The notes: generated by a model not told the origin, from the letters alone. DNA of 35,189 nt from Acidobacteriota bacterium (GCA_003225455.1 QIAB01000023.1:1875-37063), one strand, 5' to 3'. Shown: positions 22,485 to 31,538, counted from the stretch's first letter. A program made the numbers and translations.

Positions 22485-24005
22485 ATGTTCAAGAAGGTAC
22501 TGATCGCAAATCGCGGAGAAATTGCCGTGCGCGTGATTCGCGCCTGCCATGAACTGGGCATCACAGCGGTGGCCGTGTATTCGGATGTGGATCGGGCGTC
22601 GTTGCACGTTTTGAAGGCTGATGAGGCGCATCGCATCGGCGCCGCGGCTGCTTCAGAATCGTATTTGAACATTGAAAAGATCGTCGATGTCGCCGAACGC
22701 AGCGGCGCGGATGCGATTCACCCCGGCTACGGTTTTCGTTCCGAAAATGCAAAATTCGCCCGCGCCTGTTCCGAGGCTGGAGTGAAATTCATTGGACCAA
22801 CTGCAGCGGCGATGGAGTTGATGGGATCGAAGACAAGAGCGCGCCAACAAATGGAGAAGGCCGGAATCCCGTTTGTGCCGGGCACATCACGCGGTCTCGA
22901 GTCATTCGAACAGGCGGAGCAAGTCGCAAAGGAGATCGATTATCCGATAATGCTCAAGGCTGCGGCAGGCGGAGGCGGCAAGGGTATGCGCCTTGTGCGC
23001 TCGCGTGACGAGCTAAGAACTGCGCTCGAATCGGCGAAGAGTGAGGCGCAGCGGTCATTTGGCGATAGCGAGGTTTACATCGAAAAAGCGATTGTGAGTC
23101 CCCGCCACATCGAGATGCAAGTGCTGGCCGATGAGCATGGGAACACTGTTTATCTCGGAGAGCGCGAGTGTTCGATCCAGCGGCGGCACCAGAAGGTTAT
23201 GGAGGAGGCGCCATCGCCGATTGTTGATGCGGCAATGCGGCGGCGTATGGGCGAAGTTGCCATTCGCGTGGCCAAAGCGGCGGGATATACGAATGCCGGA
23301 ACTGTGGAGTTCCTGGTTGATCGCGACCGGAATTTTTATTTTCTTGAGATGAACACGCGCTTGCAAGTGGAACATCCGGTAACGGAGTTGGTTACCGGAT
23401 TGGACCTCGTGCATCTGCAAATTCGCATTGCCGCGGGAGACAGGTTGCGCTTTGCACAGGAAGAGGTGAACATTCGCGGGCACGCAATTGAGTGCCGGAT
23501 CTACGCCGAAGATCCGGACAACAATTATTTTCCCAGTCCGGGCAAAATTACGCTTCTACTGACGCCCGACGGGCCAGGGATTCGGTGCGATAGCGGCATA
23601 TATGAAGGCTGGACCGTGCCGATTGATTATGACCCTTTGTTAGCAAAACTGATTGGCTATGGGACCGATCGGGATCAGGCGATTTCGCGGCTCGTGCGGG
23701 GGTTAGATGAGTATCTTGTGGGCGGCATCAAAACAAACATTCCTCTGTTCCGCCGCATTCTGAGCGATCAGGATTTTCAAGCTGCCAATCTGGACACAGG
23801 GTACCTGGATCGTCTGCTGCGAACAAACCGCGTCAGCCGTGGAGATCAGGCCGCCGATGTCGCGGCAATTGCGGCAGGCATTTTTGCAGCACTGGATTCA
23901 GCTCAGCCGATGCGAAACGGCATCGCCCATGAAAGCCCCGCAGCCGGACCGCGTGCGGCATCGACTTGGAAACGAGCCTCTCGCATCGAAGCGTTGCGGC
24001 AGTAA
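22485..24005 (+). CDS. accC: Biotin carboxylase (acyl-CoA carboxylase alpha-type subunit)
   Basis: The enzyme carboxylates the biotin of its carrier protein using ATP and bicarbonate. The 506-residue protein starts FKKVLIANRGEIAVRVIRAC. It contains IHPGYGFRSENAKFARACSE, the ATP-grasp Gly-rich loop KAAAGGGGKGMRLVRS (~162-177), GERECSIQRRHQKVMEEAPS, FLEMNTRLQVEHPVTELVTG (metal/bicarbonate site) and the C-terminal domain FPSPGKITLLLTPDGPGIRC. A ~50-residue Ala-rich tail extends past the usual AccC end (~450), like the linker of a fused alpha subunit. The carrier domain is nevertheless on a separate frame starting 47 bases later. Partner carboxyltransferase: probably the one at 3.7-5.3 kb. Confidence 0.95.
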   Translation: MFKKVLIANRGEIAVRVIRACHELGITAVAVYSDVDRASLHVLKADEAHRIGAAAASESYLNIEKIVDVAERSGADAIHPGYGFRSENAKFARACSEAGVKFIGPTAAAMELMGSKTRARQQMEKAGIPFVPGTSRGLESFEQAEQVAKEIDYPIMLKAAAGGGGKGMRLVRSRDELRTALESAKSEAQRSFGDSEVYIEKAIVSPRHIEMQVLADEHGNTVYLGERECSIQRRHQKVMEEAPSPIVDAAMRRRMGEVAIRVAKAAGYTNAGTVEFLVDRDRNFYFLEMNTRLQVEHPVTELVTGLDLVHLQIRIAAGDRLRFAQEEVNIRGHAIECRIYAEDPDNNYFPSPGKITLLLTPDGPGIRCDSGIYEGWTVPIDYDPLLAKLIGYGTDRDQAISRLVRGLDEYLVGGIKTNIPLFRRILSDQDFQAANLDTGYLDRLLRTNRVSRGDQAADVAAIAAGIFAALDSAQPMRNGIAHESPAAGPRAASTWKRASRIEALRQ

Positions 24006-24052
24006 CGCAGGCGCTTCGGTCCGAAGTAGTGCAACTGGCGGATCTTAAATTC

Positions 24053-24550
24053 ATGATCTACGACGTCAGCATCGAGGGTACGAATTACCGGCTCGAACTA
24101 GAGCCGACGACTACGGGCTGGGATTGCCGTCTGAATGGCCGCACAATTCAAGTCAACGCCGCAATCATTCGCCCCGGCGTTATGTCTCTATTGATTGAGA
24201 ACAAAAGTCACGAAGTCAAGCGCGAAATTGTAGCAGCCGAGTTTCATCTCTGGGTTGGCAATCAGCGCTATTCAGCCGAATTGCGCGATCCGCGCTCTTT
24301 GCGCAACCGTAGAGATGGTACTGGCACGGCTGAAGGCTCGAGTAAATTGACGGCGCCGATGCCGGGAAAAGTAGTCCGTCTGCTCGTGAACGAAAAAGAC
24401 CAGGTCGAAGCCGGTCAGGGCGTTGTGGTTGTTGAAGCCATGAAAATGCAAAATGAGATCAAATCGCCCAAGAAAGGGATTGTGCAGAAACTTGCGGCCG
24501 CTGAGGGCGCCAGTGTGAATGCCGGAGACGTGCTGGCGATTGTGGAATGA
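24053..24550 (+). CDS. Biotin carboxyl carrier protein (biotin/lipoyl attachment domain)
   Basis: The 165-residue protein carries the biotinylation motif VVVVEAMKMQNEIKSPKKG, with Lys in EAMKM, inside a complete biotinyl domain beginning KLTAPMPGKVVRLLVNEKDQ and ending NAGDVLAIVE. The N-terminal ~90 residues (MIYDVSIEGTNYRLELEP..., VMSLLIENKSHEVKREIV) resemble the BT-like linker domain of propionyl-CoA carboxylase alpha subunits rather than an AccB N-terminus. Together with accC it therefore looks like a split PCC-type alpha chain. ATG 24053 is chosen because the frame upstream of it has no homology. It is convergent with the surA-like gene, 21 bases away. Confidence 0.9.
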   Translation: MIYDVSIEGTNYRLELEPTTTGWDCRLNGRTIQVNAAIIRPGVMSLLIENKSHEVKREIVAAEFHLWVGNQRYSAELRDPRSLRNRRDGTGTAEGSSKLTAPMPGKVVRLLVNEKDQVEAGQGVVVVEAMKMQNEIKSPKKGIVQKLAAAEGASVNAGDVLAIVE

Positions 24551-24571
24551 CTCGAGCCCGAGCAGATTCTT

Positions 24572-25636
24572 TCACTGAGCTGTGCCGTTGCTGTCCAGAA
24601 CTTTCTGTGAGTAATAGTTTTCTACTCTCGCCTGATCGCGAAGTACTTCGTAATATACCGCTTTAAGAAGCTGCTCGCGGCGCTCCTGAAGCTGCGAACG
24701 AATAGCTATCTTGACCCGAGGATCGGCCAGCTCGCGCTGCCCGGCGGGCTCCTTGGAAAGAACTTTAACAATGCGGAAGCCCACCAGTTGTTTGGTCATA
24801 GGATTAGCGACAGTGATGATAGGGCTGTACTGGCCGGGCTTGAGCTTCGTGACCAATTCACGTGTGGTCGGATCGGTGTTGCGCAGCGCTGACTCCGGTG
24901 TGAACCCCAAATCACCGCCATTGGCCGACGTCTCTGGATCTTCGGAGTAATTCATAGCTAAAGTCCCAAAATCGTCGCCGCTATCGAGGCGATTGGCGAG
25001 GGTCTGAATTTTCTTTCGGGCCTCCGCTTCGTTCTGCGCCTTATCGTTCTTCAGATTGTGTACTTGCGGACCCGGAGCGGTGGTGACGAAGATCTGGGCC
25101 AAGTGATACTGCGGCTCGATGAGGTTGAACTCCGATTTATGAGCGTTGTAGTAGTTGGCAATATCCTGATCGGAGACGTTGATCTTCGAAGAGATTTCCT
25201 TATTCAAAACTTTGTCGACGGTAAGCGAGCGACGCAGGTCGCGCTTGAAGTCATCCTCGCTGATTTTCTTTTCCTTGAGCCGGGCCTCAAACTCCTGCTT
25301 GCTATAAGGCGACTTCAGATCGTTCAGCTTGCGGCTGACTTCTTCATCGGTGGCGAGAAGCCCGAGTTTCTCCGCTCGCCGCATTAGGATTTGGTTATCG
25401 ATTAGCTCGCGAAGAATGCTGAGACGAAGGCTGGTGGCTTGTTCTCCCGTTGGTTGCTGTTCAGAGCCAGAGGTCTGATTTTGATAATACTTTTCCAGTT
25501 CGGCAAGGTAAATATTGCGGCCATCGACTGAGGCAGCAACATCGCTGCCGACCTGTTTGGAACTGCATGCAACTGCGGCGGCAATTAATCCGGCGAGCAA
25601 TACAAGACTCAGATGAACTCTGGAATTTCCGTTCAA
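24572..25636 (-). CDS. SurA-like peptidyl-prolyl isomerase/chaperone (PpiC domain) lipoprotein
   Basis: The 354-residue protein begins with a lipoprotein-type signal (LSLVLLAGLIAAAVAC, Cys24) and a SurA_N-like chaperone region (ASVDGRNIYLAELEKYYQNQ, LRELIDNQILMRRAEKLGLL, ATDEEVSRKLNDLK). A parvulin (PpiC) domain at ~175-300 contains EPQYHLAQIFVTTAPGP, DFGTLAMNYSEDPETSANGG, DLGFTPESAL and LKPGQYSPIITV. It would help outer-membrane proteins fold in the periplasm. The start is TTG 25636, supported by GGGGAGGG six bases upstream. It is last in the leftward lptD-larE-dsbA-like-surA-like group, 51 bases after the DsbA-like gene. Confidence 0.9.
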   Translation of the reverse strand: MNGNSRVHLSLVLLAGLIAAAVACSSKQVGSDVAASVDGRNIYLAELEKYYQNQTSGSEQQPTGEQATSLRLSILRELIDNQILMRRAEKLGLLATDEEVSRKLNDLKSPYSKQEFEARLKEKKISEDDFKRDLRRSLTVDKVLNKEISSKINVSDQDIANYYNAHKSEFNLIEPQYHLAQIFVTTAPGPQVHNLKNDKAQNEAEARKKIQTLANRLDSGDDFGTLAMNYSEDPETSANGGDLGFTPESALRNTDPTTRELVTKLKPGQYSPIITVANPMTKQLVGFRIVKVLSKEPAGQRELADPRVKIAIRSQLQERREQLLKAVYYEVLRDQARVENYYSQKVLDSNGTAQ

Positions 25637-25687
25637 TCAAACCCTCCCCAGGACGCGGCACGTCAGGATATCCGTCAAAATATTGAA

Positions 25688-26638
25688 CTATTTGCTTGCC
25701 GGCTGCGACGGAGTGGAAGCTGCAGTGGCGGCGTGCATCGGGGGCGCCACGCCAGCCTGCTGCAAAGCGCGATCCAACACGGCGCGAATGTCGCTGATCG
25801 GCATGGCGCCGTCTATCTTTTCTCCGTTCACAAACATGGTGGGTGTGGCCTCGACCCCCAGCGTGGAGCCTTCTTTTACTGAGGCTTTGACCGCGTCATC
25901 CTTCTGCGCTTTCATGCAGGACTGAAGCTTTGCTCCATCAACACTGTGCTTCTGGCCTTGCACCATCGCCAGGCGATCCAGGGCCCCGAACTGGCCATCG
26001 CGGCTTTTCTCAGAATTAACTTCGGTCTGATTGGAGTGGATGTAGTCGGCGAAATCCCAATACGCATCGTTGTTCTGCGACGACAAGCAGTTGGCATCCA
26101 CTGCGGCATGTATGGCCCAAGGATGAATTTCCGCGAGCGGAAAATCCTTGTAAATGAAGGCTACACGATCTCCATATTCCTTCAGCAGCTGAGGAAACAG
26201 GGTCTGGTGCATGCGCGAACAGTAGGGGCATTCGAAATCGTCATAGTTTATCGCGACCACTTTTGCGTCTTTGTTGCCACGTGTTGGCCGCCCAGCGACA
26301 TCAATTTTCTTCATCAGCTCGGCATATGGATCCTTGGTGAGATCAATCTTGGCCATGCGCATCAGCGTTTTACAGTCTTTAGAAAGCAGGAAATCATAGT
26401 TTTGCTTTTTATCGCCCTCGAATGTAATGGTCAGAGCGTCGTAGTTGGGAAATTCGCTGGGCTTCAGCGGGCTCAGGCTGATCTTCACGCCTCCCGGGAC
26501 GCTGTAGAAGGAACGCACCTGCCGTTCAATGCGCTGGGCAACATCCGGGGGGACGGACTGAGCCGAGCAGCCCAGGCAGATAAGGACGAACACGACAATA
26601 GAGCGCCGCAAAAACATCACTAGAAACCGCCTGTACAT
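25688..26638 (-). CDS. DsbA-family thiol-disulfide oxidoreductase
   Basis: Starting at ATG 26638 the protein has ~316 residues: a hydrophobic signal with possible lipobox (VVFVLICLGCSAQ), an extra N-terminal domain (~30-120, QVRSFYSVPGGVKISLSPLK), then a thioredoxin/DsbA-like domain. This contains VVAINYDDFECPYCSRMHQT (active site C137-P-Y-C140), IYKDFPLAEIHPWA and the cis-Pro loop GVEATPTMFVNGEKI, with an Ala/Pro tail. It probably forms or shuffles disulfides in exported proteins, with the nearby Cys-rich LptD an obvious client. Other possible starts are TTG 26650 and ATG 26617; none has a clear Shine-Dalgarno. It is 51 bases upstream of the surA-like gene. Confidence 0.88.
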   Translation of the reverse strand: MYRRFLVMFLRRSIVVFVLICLGCSAQSVPPDVAQRIERQVRSFYSVPGGVKISLSPLKPSEFPNYDALTITFEGDKKQNYDFLLSKDCKTLMRMAKIDLTKDPYAELMKKIDVAGRPTRGNKDAKVVAINYDDFECPYCSRMHQTLFPQLLKEYGDRVAFIYKDFPLAEIHPWAIHAAVDANCLSSQNNDAYWDFADYIHSNQTEVNSEKSRDGQFGALDRLAMVQGQKHSVDGAKLQSCMKAQKDDAVKASVKEGSTLGVEATPTMFVNGEKIDGAMPISDIRAVLDRALQQAGVAPPMHAATAASTPSQPASK

Positions 26639-26718
26639 GGGGATTAACAACTAATTATCTCACAGTTACTAGGCGAGATAGGCGGCCGGGGATTGCTGAT
26701 TTGCCGTTGCCAAGCTTC

Positions 26719-26746
26719 AATTGGCAAACTGCCGATTTTGCCAATT
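26719..26746 (-). other. Hairpin downstream of larE
   Basis: A perfect 10-bp inverted repeat, AATTGGCAAA (26719-26728) and TTTGCCAATT (26737-26746) with an 8-base loop, lies just after the larE stop. There is no T tract on the minus strand, so termination is uncertain. It could also protect the 3' end of the lptD-larE message. Confidence 0.5.
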
Positions 26747-26758
26747 TGGCGGTAGAGA

Positions 26759-27607
26759 TCAACCGATTTTACGGGCTAGTTCCTCAGGCGAGAGCAATGA
26801 ATTCATGGACCCGGAGCGGAAACCCTCCAGATCAAGGGTGACGAACTTGAAGCCGAGGGCTTTAAAGATAGCGGTGAATTTAGCAGCCATTCCAGAATCC
26901 AGAGCTTGTGGTAGCTCCTCCCGCGCGATCTCGATGCGGACGATCTCGCCATGATGCCGGACCCGAAACTGGCGGAAACCGAGGGCACGAAGTGCGCCTT
27001 CGCCCTGCTCGACGACGCTGAGAGCTTCTCGCGTTACCGGCCGGCCGTATTCGATGCGAGAAGACAGGCAGGCGGCTGCAGGTTTGTCCCAGATGCGCAG
27101 TCCGGCAGCGCGGGCGAGGTCGCGGATATCCTGTTTGGTCAACCCTGCATCGCGCAGCGGCGCAGCAATTCTGTGCTGTTTAGCGGCGAATTGACCAGGG
27201 CGGAAATCACCCTGGTCGTCTACGTTCACTCCATAGGCAATAGACTCGAAGCCATGCTCGCGGCGGAACTCTTCCATCACGGTGAAGAGTTCATCCTTAC
27301 AGAAAAAACATCGCGAAGCATCGTTGCGCGAGTATTCGGGGCGGTCGAGTTCGCTAGTGGCGATGACTTTGAGTGGAATGTTGTGTTCGCCCGCAAACGC
27401 CATCGCGTCCGCAAGTTGAGTGCGGGCCAGGCTAGGAGAATCGGCGATCACGGCCAGCATGCCACTCCCGAGTACCTCATGGGCCGACCAGGCCAGGAAG
27501 GCCGAATCCACGCCGCCAGAGTACGCCACCAGAGTGCGTCCGAGAGCGTGCAGGCCCGCATTCAGTGAGGCTTGTTTCGAAGCTAGGGAAACCGCATCCA
27601 TTGCCAT
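26759..27607 (-). CDS. larE: LarE-family sacrificial sulfur transferase (PP-loop)
   Basis: LarE supplies sulfur to the nickel-pincer nucleotide cofactor of lactate racemase-type enzymes. The 282-residue protein has the PP-loop ATP-pyrophosphatase motif VAYSGGVDSAFLAW (SGGVDS at 30-35), CFFCK at 100-104, YGVNVDDQGDFRPGQ, and CLSSRIEYGRPVT with Cys180 at the place of the sulfur-donating cysteine of L. plantarum LarE. Cys100, Cys103 and Cys180 together fit the subgroup thought to hold a [4Fe-4S] cluster, which can donate sulfur without sacrificing the cysteine. No larA, larB or larC is in the window, so the client enzyme must be elsewhere. It sits between lptD and the dsbA-like gene in the same direction. 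Confidence 0.92.
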   Translation of the reverse strand: MAMDAVSLASKQASLNAGLHALGRTLVAYSGGVDSAFLAWSAHEVLGSGMLAVIADSPSLARTQLADAMAFAGEHNIPLKVIATSELDRPEYSRNDASRCFFCKDELFTVMEEFRREHGFESIAYGVNVDDQGDFRPGQFAAKQHRIAAPLRDAGLTKQDIRDLARAAGLRIWDKPAAACLSSRIEYGRPVTREALSVVEQGEGALRALGFRQFRVRHHGEIVRIEIAREELPQALDSGMAAKFTAIFKALGFKFVTLDLEGFRSGSMNSLLSPEELARKIG

Positions 27608-27719
27608 ATGTTAATACCTTTCGAATATACCGGTTTCGGCAATCAGATCTTCCGCAGTTTCCGGCGCCCACGCTGAGGCAGAACGGCTCCCGCCGTCCGC
27701 GCAGACTGAGAATCAACAC

Positions 27720-30170
27720 CTAGAACAATCTCTCCTGTCGCCGTAGATTGCCAAATGCTCCAACATTAGCCAATGCAAATGTGAAGCGAAACTGGTTTTC
27801 GCTGCGCACCGAGCCTAGAGAGAATCGGCGGTATTCAAGGGTCACCCCGCAACAGTCCCAGTTATATGCAAGCTGGCCTGCCGCGTACTGGAGAACACCT
27901 AAATTTTCATCAAATCCGAAGTTGGTGGCGCCGCTGAAGCCCCGCTTGCCAGTGTGACCGTAGCCGAACAGAAGACGGAATTGGTTAAAGCCCTGGCCCT
28001 GGACATTGTGTGTAGAGGAGATCGCCTCCCCCGGCGCCCGCAGGTAAGCATCGCCTCCGCCGATCGTAAATAGTCCAAATCGATAGTTTACAAACGCGGT
28101 GCTGGCATTAACGCGTTCGCTGTTGAAATCGTAATCGACCGCCCACGTCGCTTCCGTACGGATAGTCGGTTGGACCCGAAGCCGCGATACCAGCGGCGAG
28201 AAGCGACGAAGACTAGAATCTGTGAGGAATGCAATTCCCGTAAAATCGGCTGTGGAAGTAAAAACATTTCGCGTGCCAAGGCGGAGTGCGCCGCCGAAGG
28301 TGGGGTCGATAAAATATTTCTGAGCCAATTCCCAAGTAACGATTTCGCGAACCCGAGGAATGCTCTGGCAGGGGTTGCCCAGTGGTACGCCCCGCTCCCA
28401 AGGAATCGGATTTCGTGCTCCCGGTCTCCCCACAGTCAGCGACGGCATTCCTTCAGGGCCGCAATCTTCTTGCTGGCCTGAGCTACGCTTCGCGTAAAGG
28501 CGGTTCACCAGCGCGTACTCCACCTCATTCGTGTCACTGAGGATGTCACGCTCGTCGAAACGCAGAATCTCAGCAAAGTTACTTATACCGGTGACATAGC
28601 GGTAGTTTAGGCGTGGCTCAATCACATGCTTCCACTTTCGGCCGAGAAATTCACGGCCAAAAATGCGGCCCGCTGGTGGCGGGAGAATTTCCAGCGATCC
28701 CTCGAAGGCTTTGCGATTGATGGCGCTGCTTCTCGCCACCCCAACTCCGCTGCTTGGCAGTAAATGCTCGGTGTAGCTGGTATCGCGCAGGGATATCTCG
28801 GGGCGAAACGACCAGCCGGAGAACTCCAGCGGAAGGGACAACGCTGGAGCCACGTCAAACCGCCCGACAAGCGGGGCGGTATGGAATCCCGGCTCACTGC
28901 GATAGAGTCCTTCGAGTGCAGCGCCGTAGGACCAGTAAAAGGGAGAGCGTCCGAGTTGGCGGTCTACCGCCGAGACTTCAAAGCTAGGAGCATGAATTAT
29001 CTTTACGACTTCAAGGGGAGGGGTGTCATTCTCGAAATCCTGATAGTGGCGGACCGAGGCATTATAGAAAGACCCGCGAGTCGCATTGGAGAAAAAGGCC
29101 TGCGATTTTACTTCCGAGTTTACGGCCTCAGTAAAAACGTCATTGAAGGCGAGGCGAAAGATGAATGAGCTGAGGTAATCGATGTCGACGACGCCACGGA
29201 AATTATCCGCGAATCTACGCTCCCCGCTGAGCCTGATATCCTCGCCCCCTTGGTCCACTTTGGGATGACCAAAACCGCGGTCCAGTACGCCATAAAAATT
29301 GAAGTCCAGGAACGATGTTTCACTTGGCTGAGTGCGGAACTCGCCTTGTGGCGCCCACCCGCGCTTGGAAAAATATTGTGTTCCCACTGTCGCGTCTGTA
29401 CTGCGATTGATCGCCCAATACACCGATTCGCCGAGCACGGTACCTTTGATTGACGACCGGCCGATGTTCGGAACCAAAAACCCACTCTGGCGCGGCGATC
29501 GTTCAATGGGGTGGGTGGCGAACGGCAGATAAAGAATGGGAATGCCCATGACGCGGAATGTGCTGTGATAAATTTTTGCGTTGCCGCCAACTTCCACAAC
29601 AAGTTTGTGCGCGTTGAACTGCCATCTGGGATGGGGCAATTCGCAGGTGGTGATGGTGCCATCGTAGACACGGTAATGATCCGGCCCGGTCTTCTCGACG
29701 ATTTTTCCGCTGAAGGCGAACGGGTTGGGCGAGGTCAGAATCGAATGGCGTCCTCGAATGCGGATGCCCGCGGTCCCGTGTACGTTCTCAAAACGGCCAG
29801 TCTCAGCGCGAGTATTGTACGTTCCGTGAGTAGCTTTGACGTGCTCATCATTGGGACCCCCATCCAGCACGACGTGGCCATCCACAGTTGCATCTGCGGT
29901 GTCGGAGTTGTAGTCCGCCGAATCAGCGTAGAGAACATATGTGCCGTAATGAATTTCTGCCTTTCCGCGGAGATGAAAGATCGGACCATCTTTTTCCTGC
30001 TCGACTGCGCGAATGGTAACTTCTTCACTCCTGATAGCCGAAGGAGCTGACGGTGGAGGCGGTGACGCATTCGACTCTGAAGAGGAAAGCAACTGGCTGG
30101 TAACTAAGCGAGGCGCGACTAGCAGATGACAAACGAACGCCGCCGTGATAAGCAATCGTGTGCGGGTCAT
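27720..30170 (-). CDS. lptD: LPS-assembly outer-membrane protein LptD (OstA/Imp)
   Basis: LptD forms, with LptE, the outer-membrane gate that inserts lipopolysaccharide. From ATG 30170 it has ~816 residues. A signal peptide (TRLLITAAFVCHLLVAPRLV) leads into the OstA/LptA-like jellyroll (FHLRGKAEIHYGTYVLYADS, YNSDTADATVDGHVVLDGG). Then come ITTCELPHPRWQFNAHKLVV, GIPILYLPFATHPIERSPRQ, SGFLVPNIGRSS, and a long beta-barrel ending ANVGAFGNLRRQERLF with a terminal aromatic. The vicinal pair in YNWDCCGVTLEYRR corresponds to the C-terminal CC of E. coli LptD, and other Cys lie upstream. ATG 30227 is another possible start; the frame is open further up, but that would overlap the divergent RDD gene. 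Confidence 0.93.
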   Translation of the reverse strand: MTRTRLLITAAFVCHLLVAPRLVTSQLLSSSESNASPPPPSAPSAIRSEEVTIRAVEQEKDGPIFHLRGKAEIHYGTYVLYADSADYNSDTADATVDGHVVLDGGPNDEHVKATHGTYNTRAETGRFENVHGTAGIRIRGRHSILTSPNPFAFSGKIVEKTGPDHYRVYDGTITTCELPHPRWQFNAHKLVVEVGGNAKIYHSTFRVMGIPILYLPFATHPIERSPRQSGFLVPNIGRSSIKGTVLGESVYWAINRSTDATVGTQYFSKRGWAPQGEFRTQPSETSFLDFNFYGVLDRGFGHPKVDQGGEDIRLSGERRFADNFRGVVDIDYLSSFIFRLAFNDVFTEAVNSEVKSQAFFSNATRGSFYNASVRHYQDFENDTPPLEVVKIIHAPSFEVSAVDRQLGRSPFYWSYGAALEGLYRSEPGFHTAPLVGRFDVAPALSLPLEFSGWSFRPEISLRDTSYTEHLLPSSGVGVARSSAINRKAFEGSLEILPPPAGRIFGREFLGRKWKHVIEPRLNYRYVTGISNFAEILRFDERDILSDTNEVEYALVNRLYAKRSSGQQEDCGPEGMPSLTVGRPGARNPIPWERGVPLGNPCQSIPRVREIVTWELAQKYFIDPTFGGALRLGTRNVFTSTADFTGIAFLTDSSLRRFSPLVSRLRVQPTIRTEATWAVDYDFNSERVNASTAFVNYRFGLFTIGGGDAYLRAPGEAISSTHNVQGQGFNQFRLLFGYGHTGKRGFSGATNFGFDENLGVLQYAAGQLAYNWDCCGVTLEYRRFSLGSVRSENQFRFTFALANVGAFGNLRRQERLF

Positions 30171-30365
30171 CTTTGCAAGCGCACGAAATCCCAGAAAGAA
30201 AACGCTGGGGGTATTTGAAGTTAGCATGGCGCCAGCCCGAGTGGCAAAGCGCCTGTAGATTCGATCCGCTGCACTGCGCTCTGGTTGCTTTGGTGATGAT
30301 TCGGCATCTCTTGGCCGTGGAGCAAAGGTTGGCCACTGGTCGGGAATGCTACGGCTTCTTCCAGC

Positions 30366-31538
30366 ATGAAATCTAGATTTGAACCCGATCCGGACCAAGG
30401 CAGTGTGCGCGAGGCGCACAGCCTGATCGATTCTGAAGCCTTCGATACGACTGAGCAGCGATTCGCGGCCAGCTCAGAGCAGCCGGACCTGCTGCCCGCA
30501 GGGAGGTTCGTGGTGGAGCAAACTCCACACCTTTCTGCCAGAGGAGCTGTGACAACGGCCAGGGATGATGACGCTGCCTCTGCCTCGGAGCAGAGGCAAA
30601 GCCCGGCAGAAGAGCAAGCCGCTTACCCGACTCATACGGAAACCAACTCCAGAGATTTGGACTCAGACGCCGAGGATGATCCAGGCGATTGGCGGCGGGA
30701 AGTGGCGGCACGTCTCAGCAAATATCGGGAGCGCCGTCGGCCGAGAGCGCCACGATACCCCTCACTGCGATTGAGATTCGAACCGGTTCAGCCCGACTGG
30801 ACGGCTCTGCCAACAGCGGCATCGCGTCAAGCCCTGGCAGAAGACAGTAAGCGAGTTGCCATCTCTACCGAGCCGAAGACCCAGAACCTGGTAGAGAAGC
30901 CACTGTTTGCGAAGCTAGCTGCCGCAGAAACGACCGCCAAGATCATTGAATTTCCCCGTTCGTTTGACCCGCCGACGCCTTTGGATGAATTGGCAGAACC
31001 CGTGCTGGACCGCCCGCGAATTCTGGAGGCACCCGAAATAGTTCCGTCCGCCCCTGCGCTGGGGGGCATTCTGATCGAAGCTGCCGAGGAAGAACTAAGT
31101 GAGCGGCGTCCGGGTTTCGAAATCCCGCTGCAACCGGCGCCGATGACGCGGCGTATTGCCGCGAGCGCGATCGATATTCTGATTGTGTGCACGGCACTAT
31201 CTGGTTTCGGCTACATCTTTTTCAGAATTGCCACCATTGTTCCTCCACCGCCCCAAGGGGCTGCCTGGGGAATGCTCCTTACCGGGGTTTTTTGGATTGC
31301 GTATCAATACCTTTTTCTCGTGCACGCCGGCACCACCCCAGGTCTGAAGATGACAAAGTTACGACTGAGCCGGTTTGACGGCAAGCCCGTACCGCGTGCG
31401 ATCCGGCGCTGGCGCGTGCTGGCTTCCGTGCTATCAGGATTGTCCCTGGGACTGGGCTTTGCCTGGTGCATGCTGGATGAGGACGAACTCTGCTGGCATG
31501 ACCGGATCACTCACACATATATGGCACCGAAGTCCTGA
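30366..31538 (+). CDS. RDD-family membrane protein with long disordered N-terminus
   Basis: The 390-residue protein has a C-terminal RDD domain (~258-390): MTRRIAASAIDILIVCTALS (first helix with Asp), GMLLTGVFWIAYQYLFLVHA (second), the loop GTTPGLKMTKLRLSRFDGKP, RRWRVLASVLSGLSLGLGFA (third) and a final DELCWHDRITHTYM. RDD proteins are poorly understood; some act as Na+/H+ antiporters or transport accessories. The first ~255 residues are charged, Pro/Glu/Ala-rich and without a fold I recognise (many SEQ, AEEQAAY and PPTPLDELAEP stretches), likely disordered. It is divergent from lptD with ~140-195 bases between the starts. The start codon at 30366 has no strong Shine-Dalgarno. Confidence 0.85.
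   Translation: MKSRFEPDPDQGSVREAHSLIDSEAFDTTEQRFAASSEQPDLLPAGRFVVEQTPHLSARGAVTTARDDDAASASEQRQSPAEEQAAYPTHTETNSRDLDSDAEDDPGDWRREVAARLSKYRERRRPRAPRYPSLRLRFEPVQPDWTALPTAASRQALAEDSKRVAISTEPKTQNLVEKPLFAKLAAAETTAKIIEFPRSFDPPTPLDELAEPVLDRPRILEAPEIVPSAPALGGILIEAAEEELSERRPGFEIPLQPAPMTRRIAASAIDILIVCTALSGFGYIFFRIATIVPPPPQGAAWGMLLTGVFWIAYQYLFLVHAGTTPGLKMTKLRLSRFDGKPVPRAIRRWRVLASVLSGLSLGLGFAWCMLDEDELCWHDRITHTYMAPKS

Noticed and set aside
25946-26623. Rightward open frame of 225 codons opposite the DsbA-like gene
   Set aside because: The minus strand has signal peptide, CPYC and cis-Pro motifs; the plus-strand translation has none.
26719-26746. Rho-independent terminator after larE
   Set aside because: The stem is perfect, but the minus strand has no T tract after it; kept only as a hairpin.
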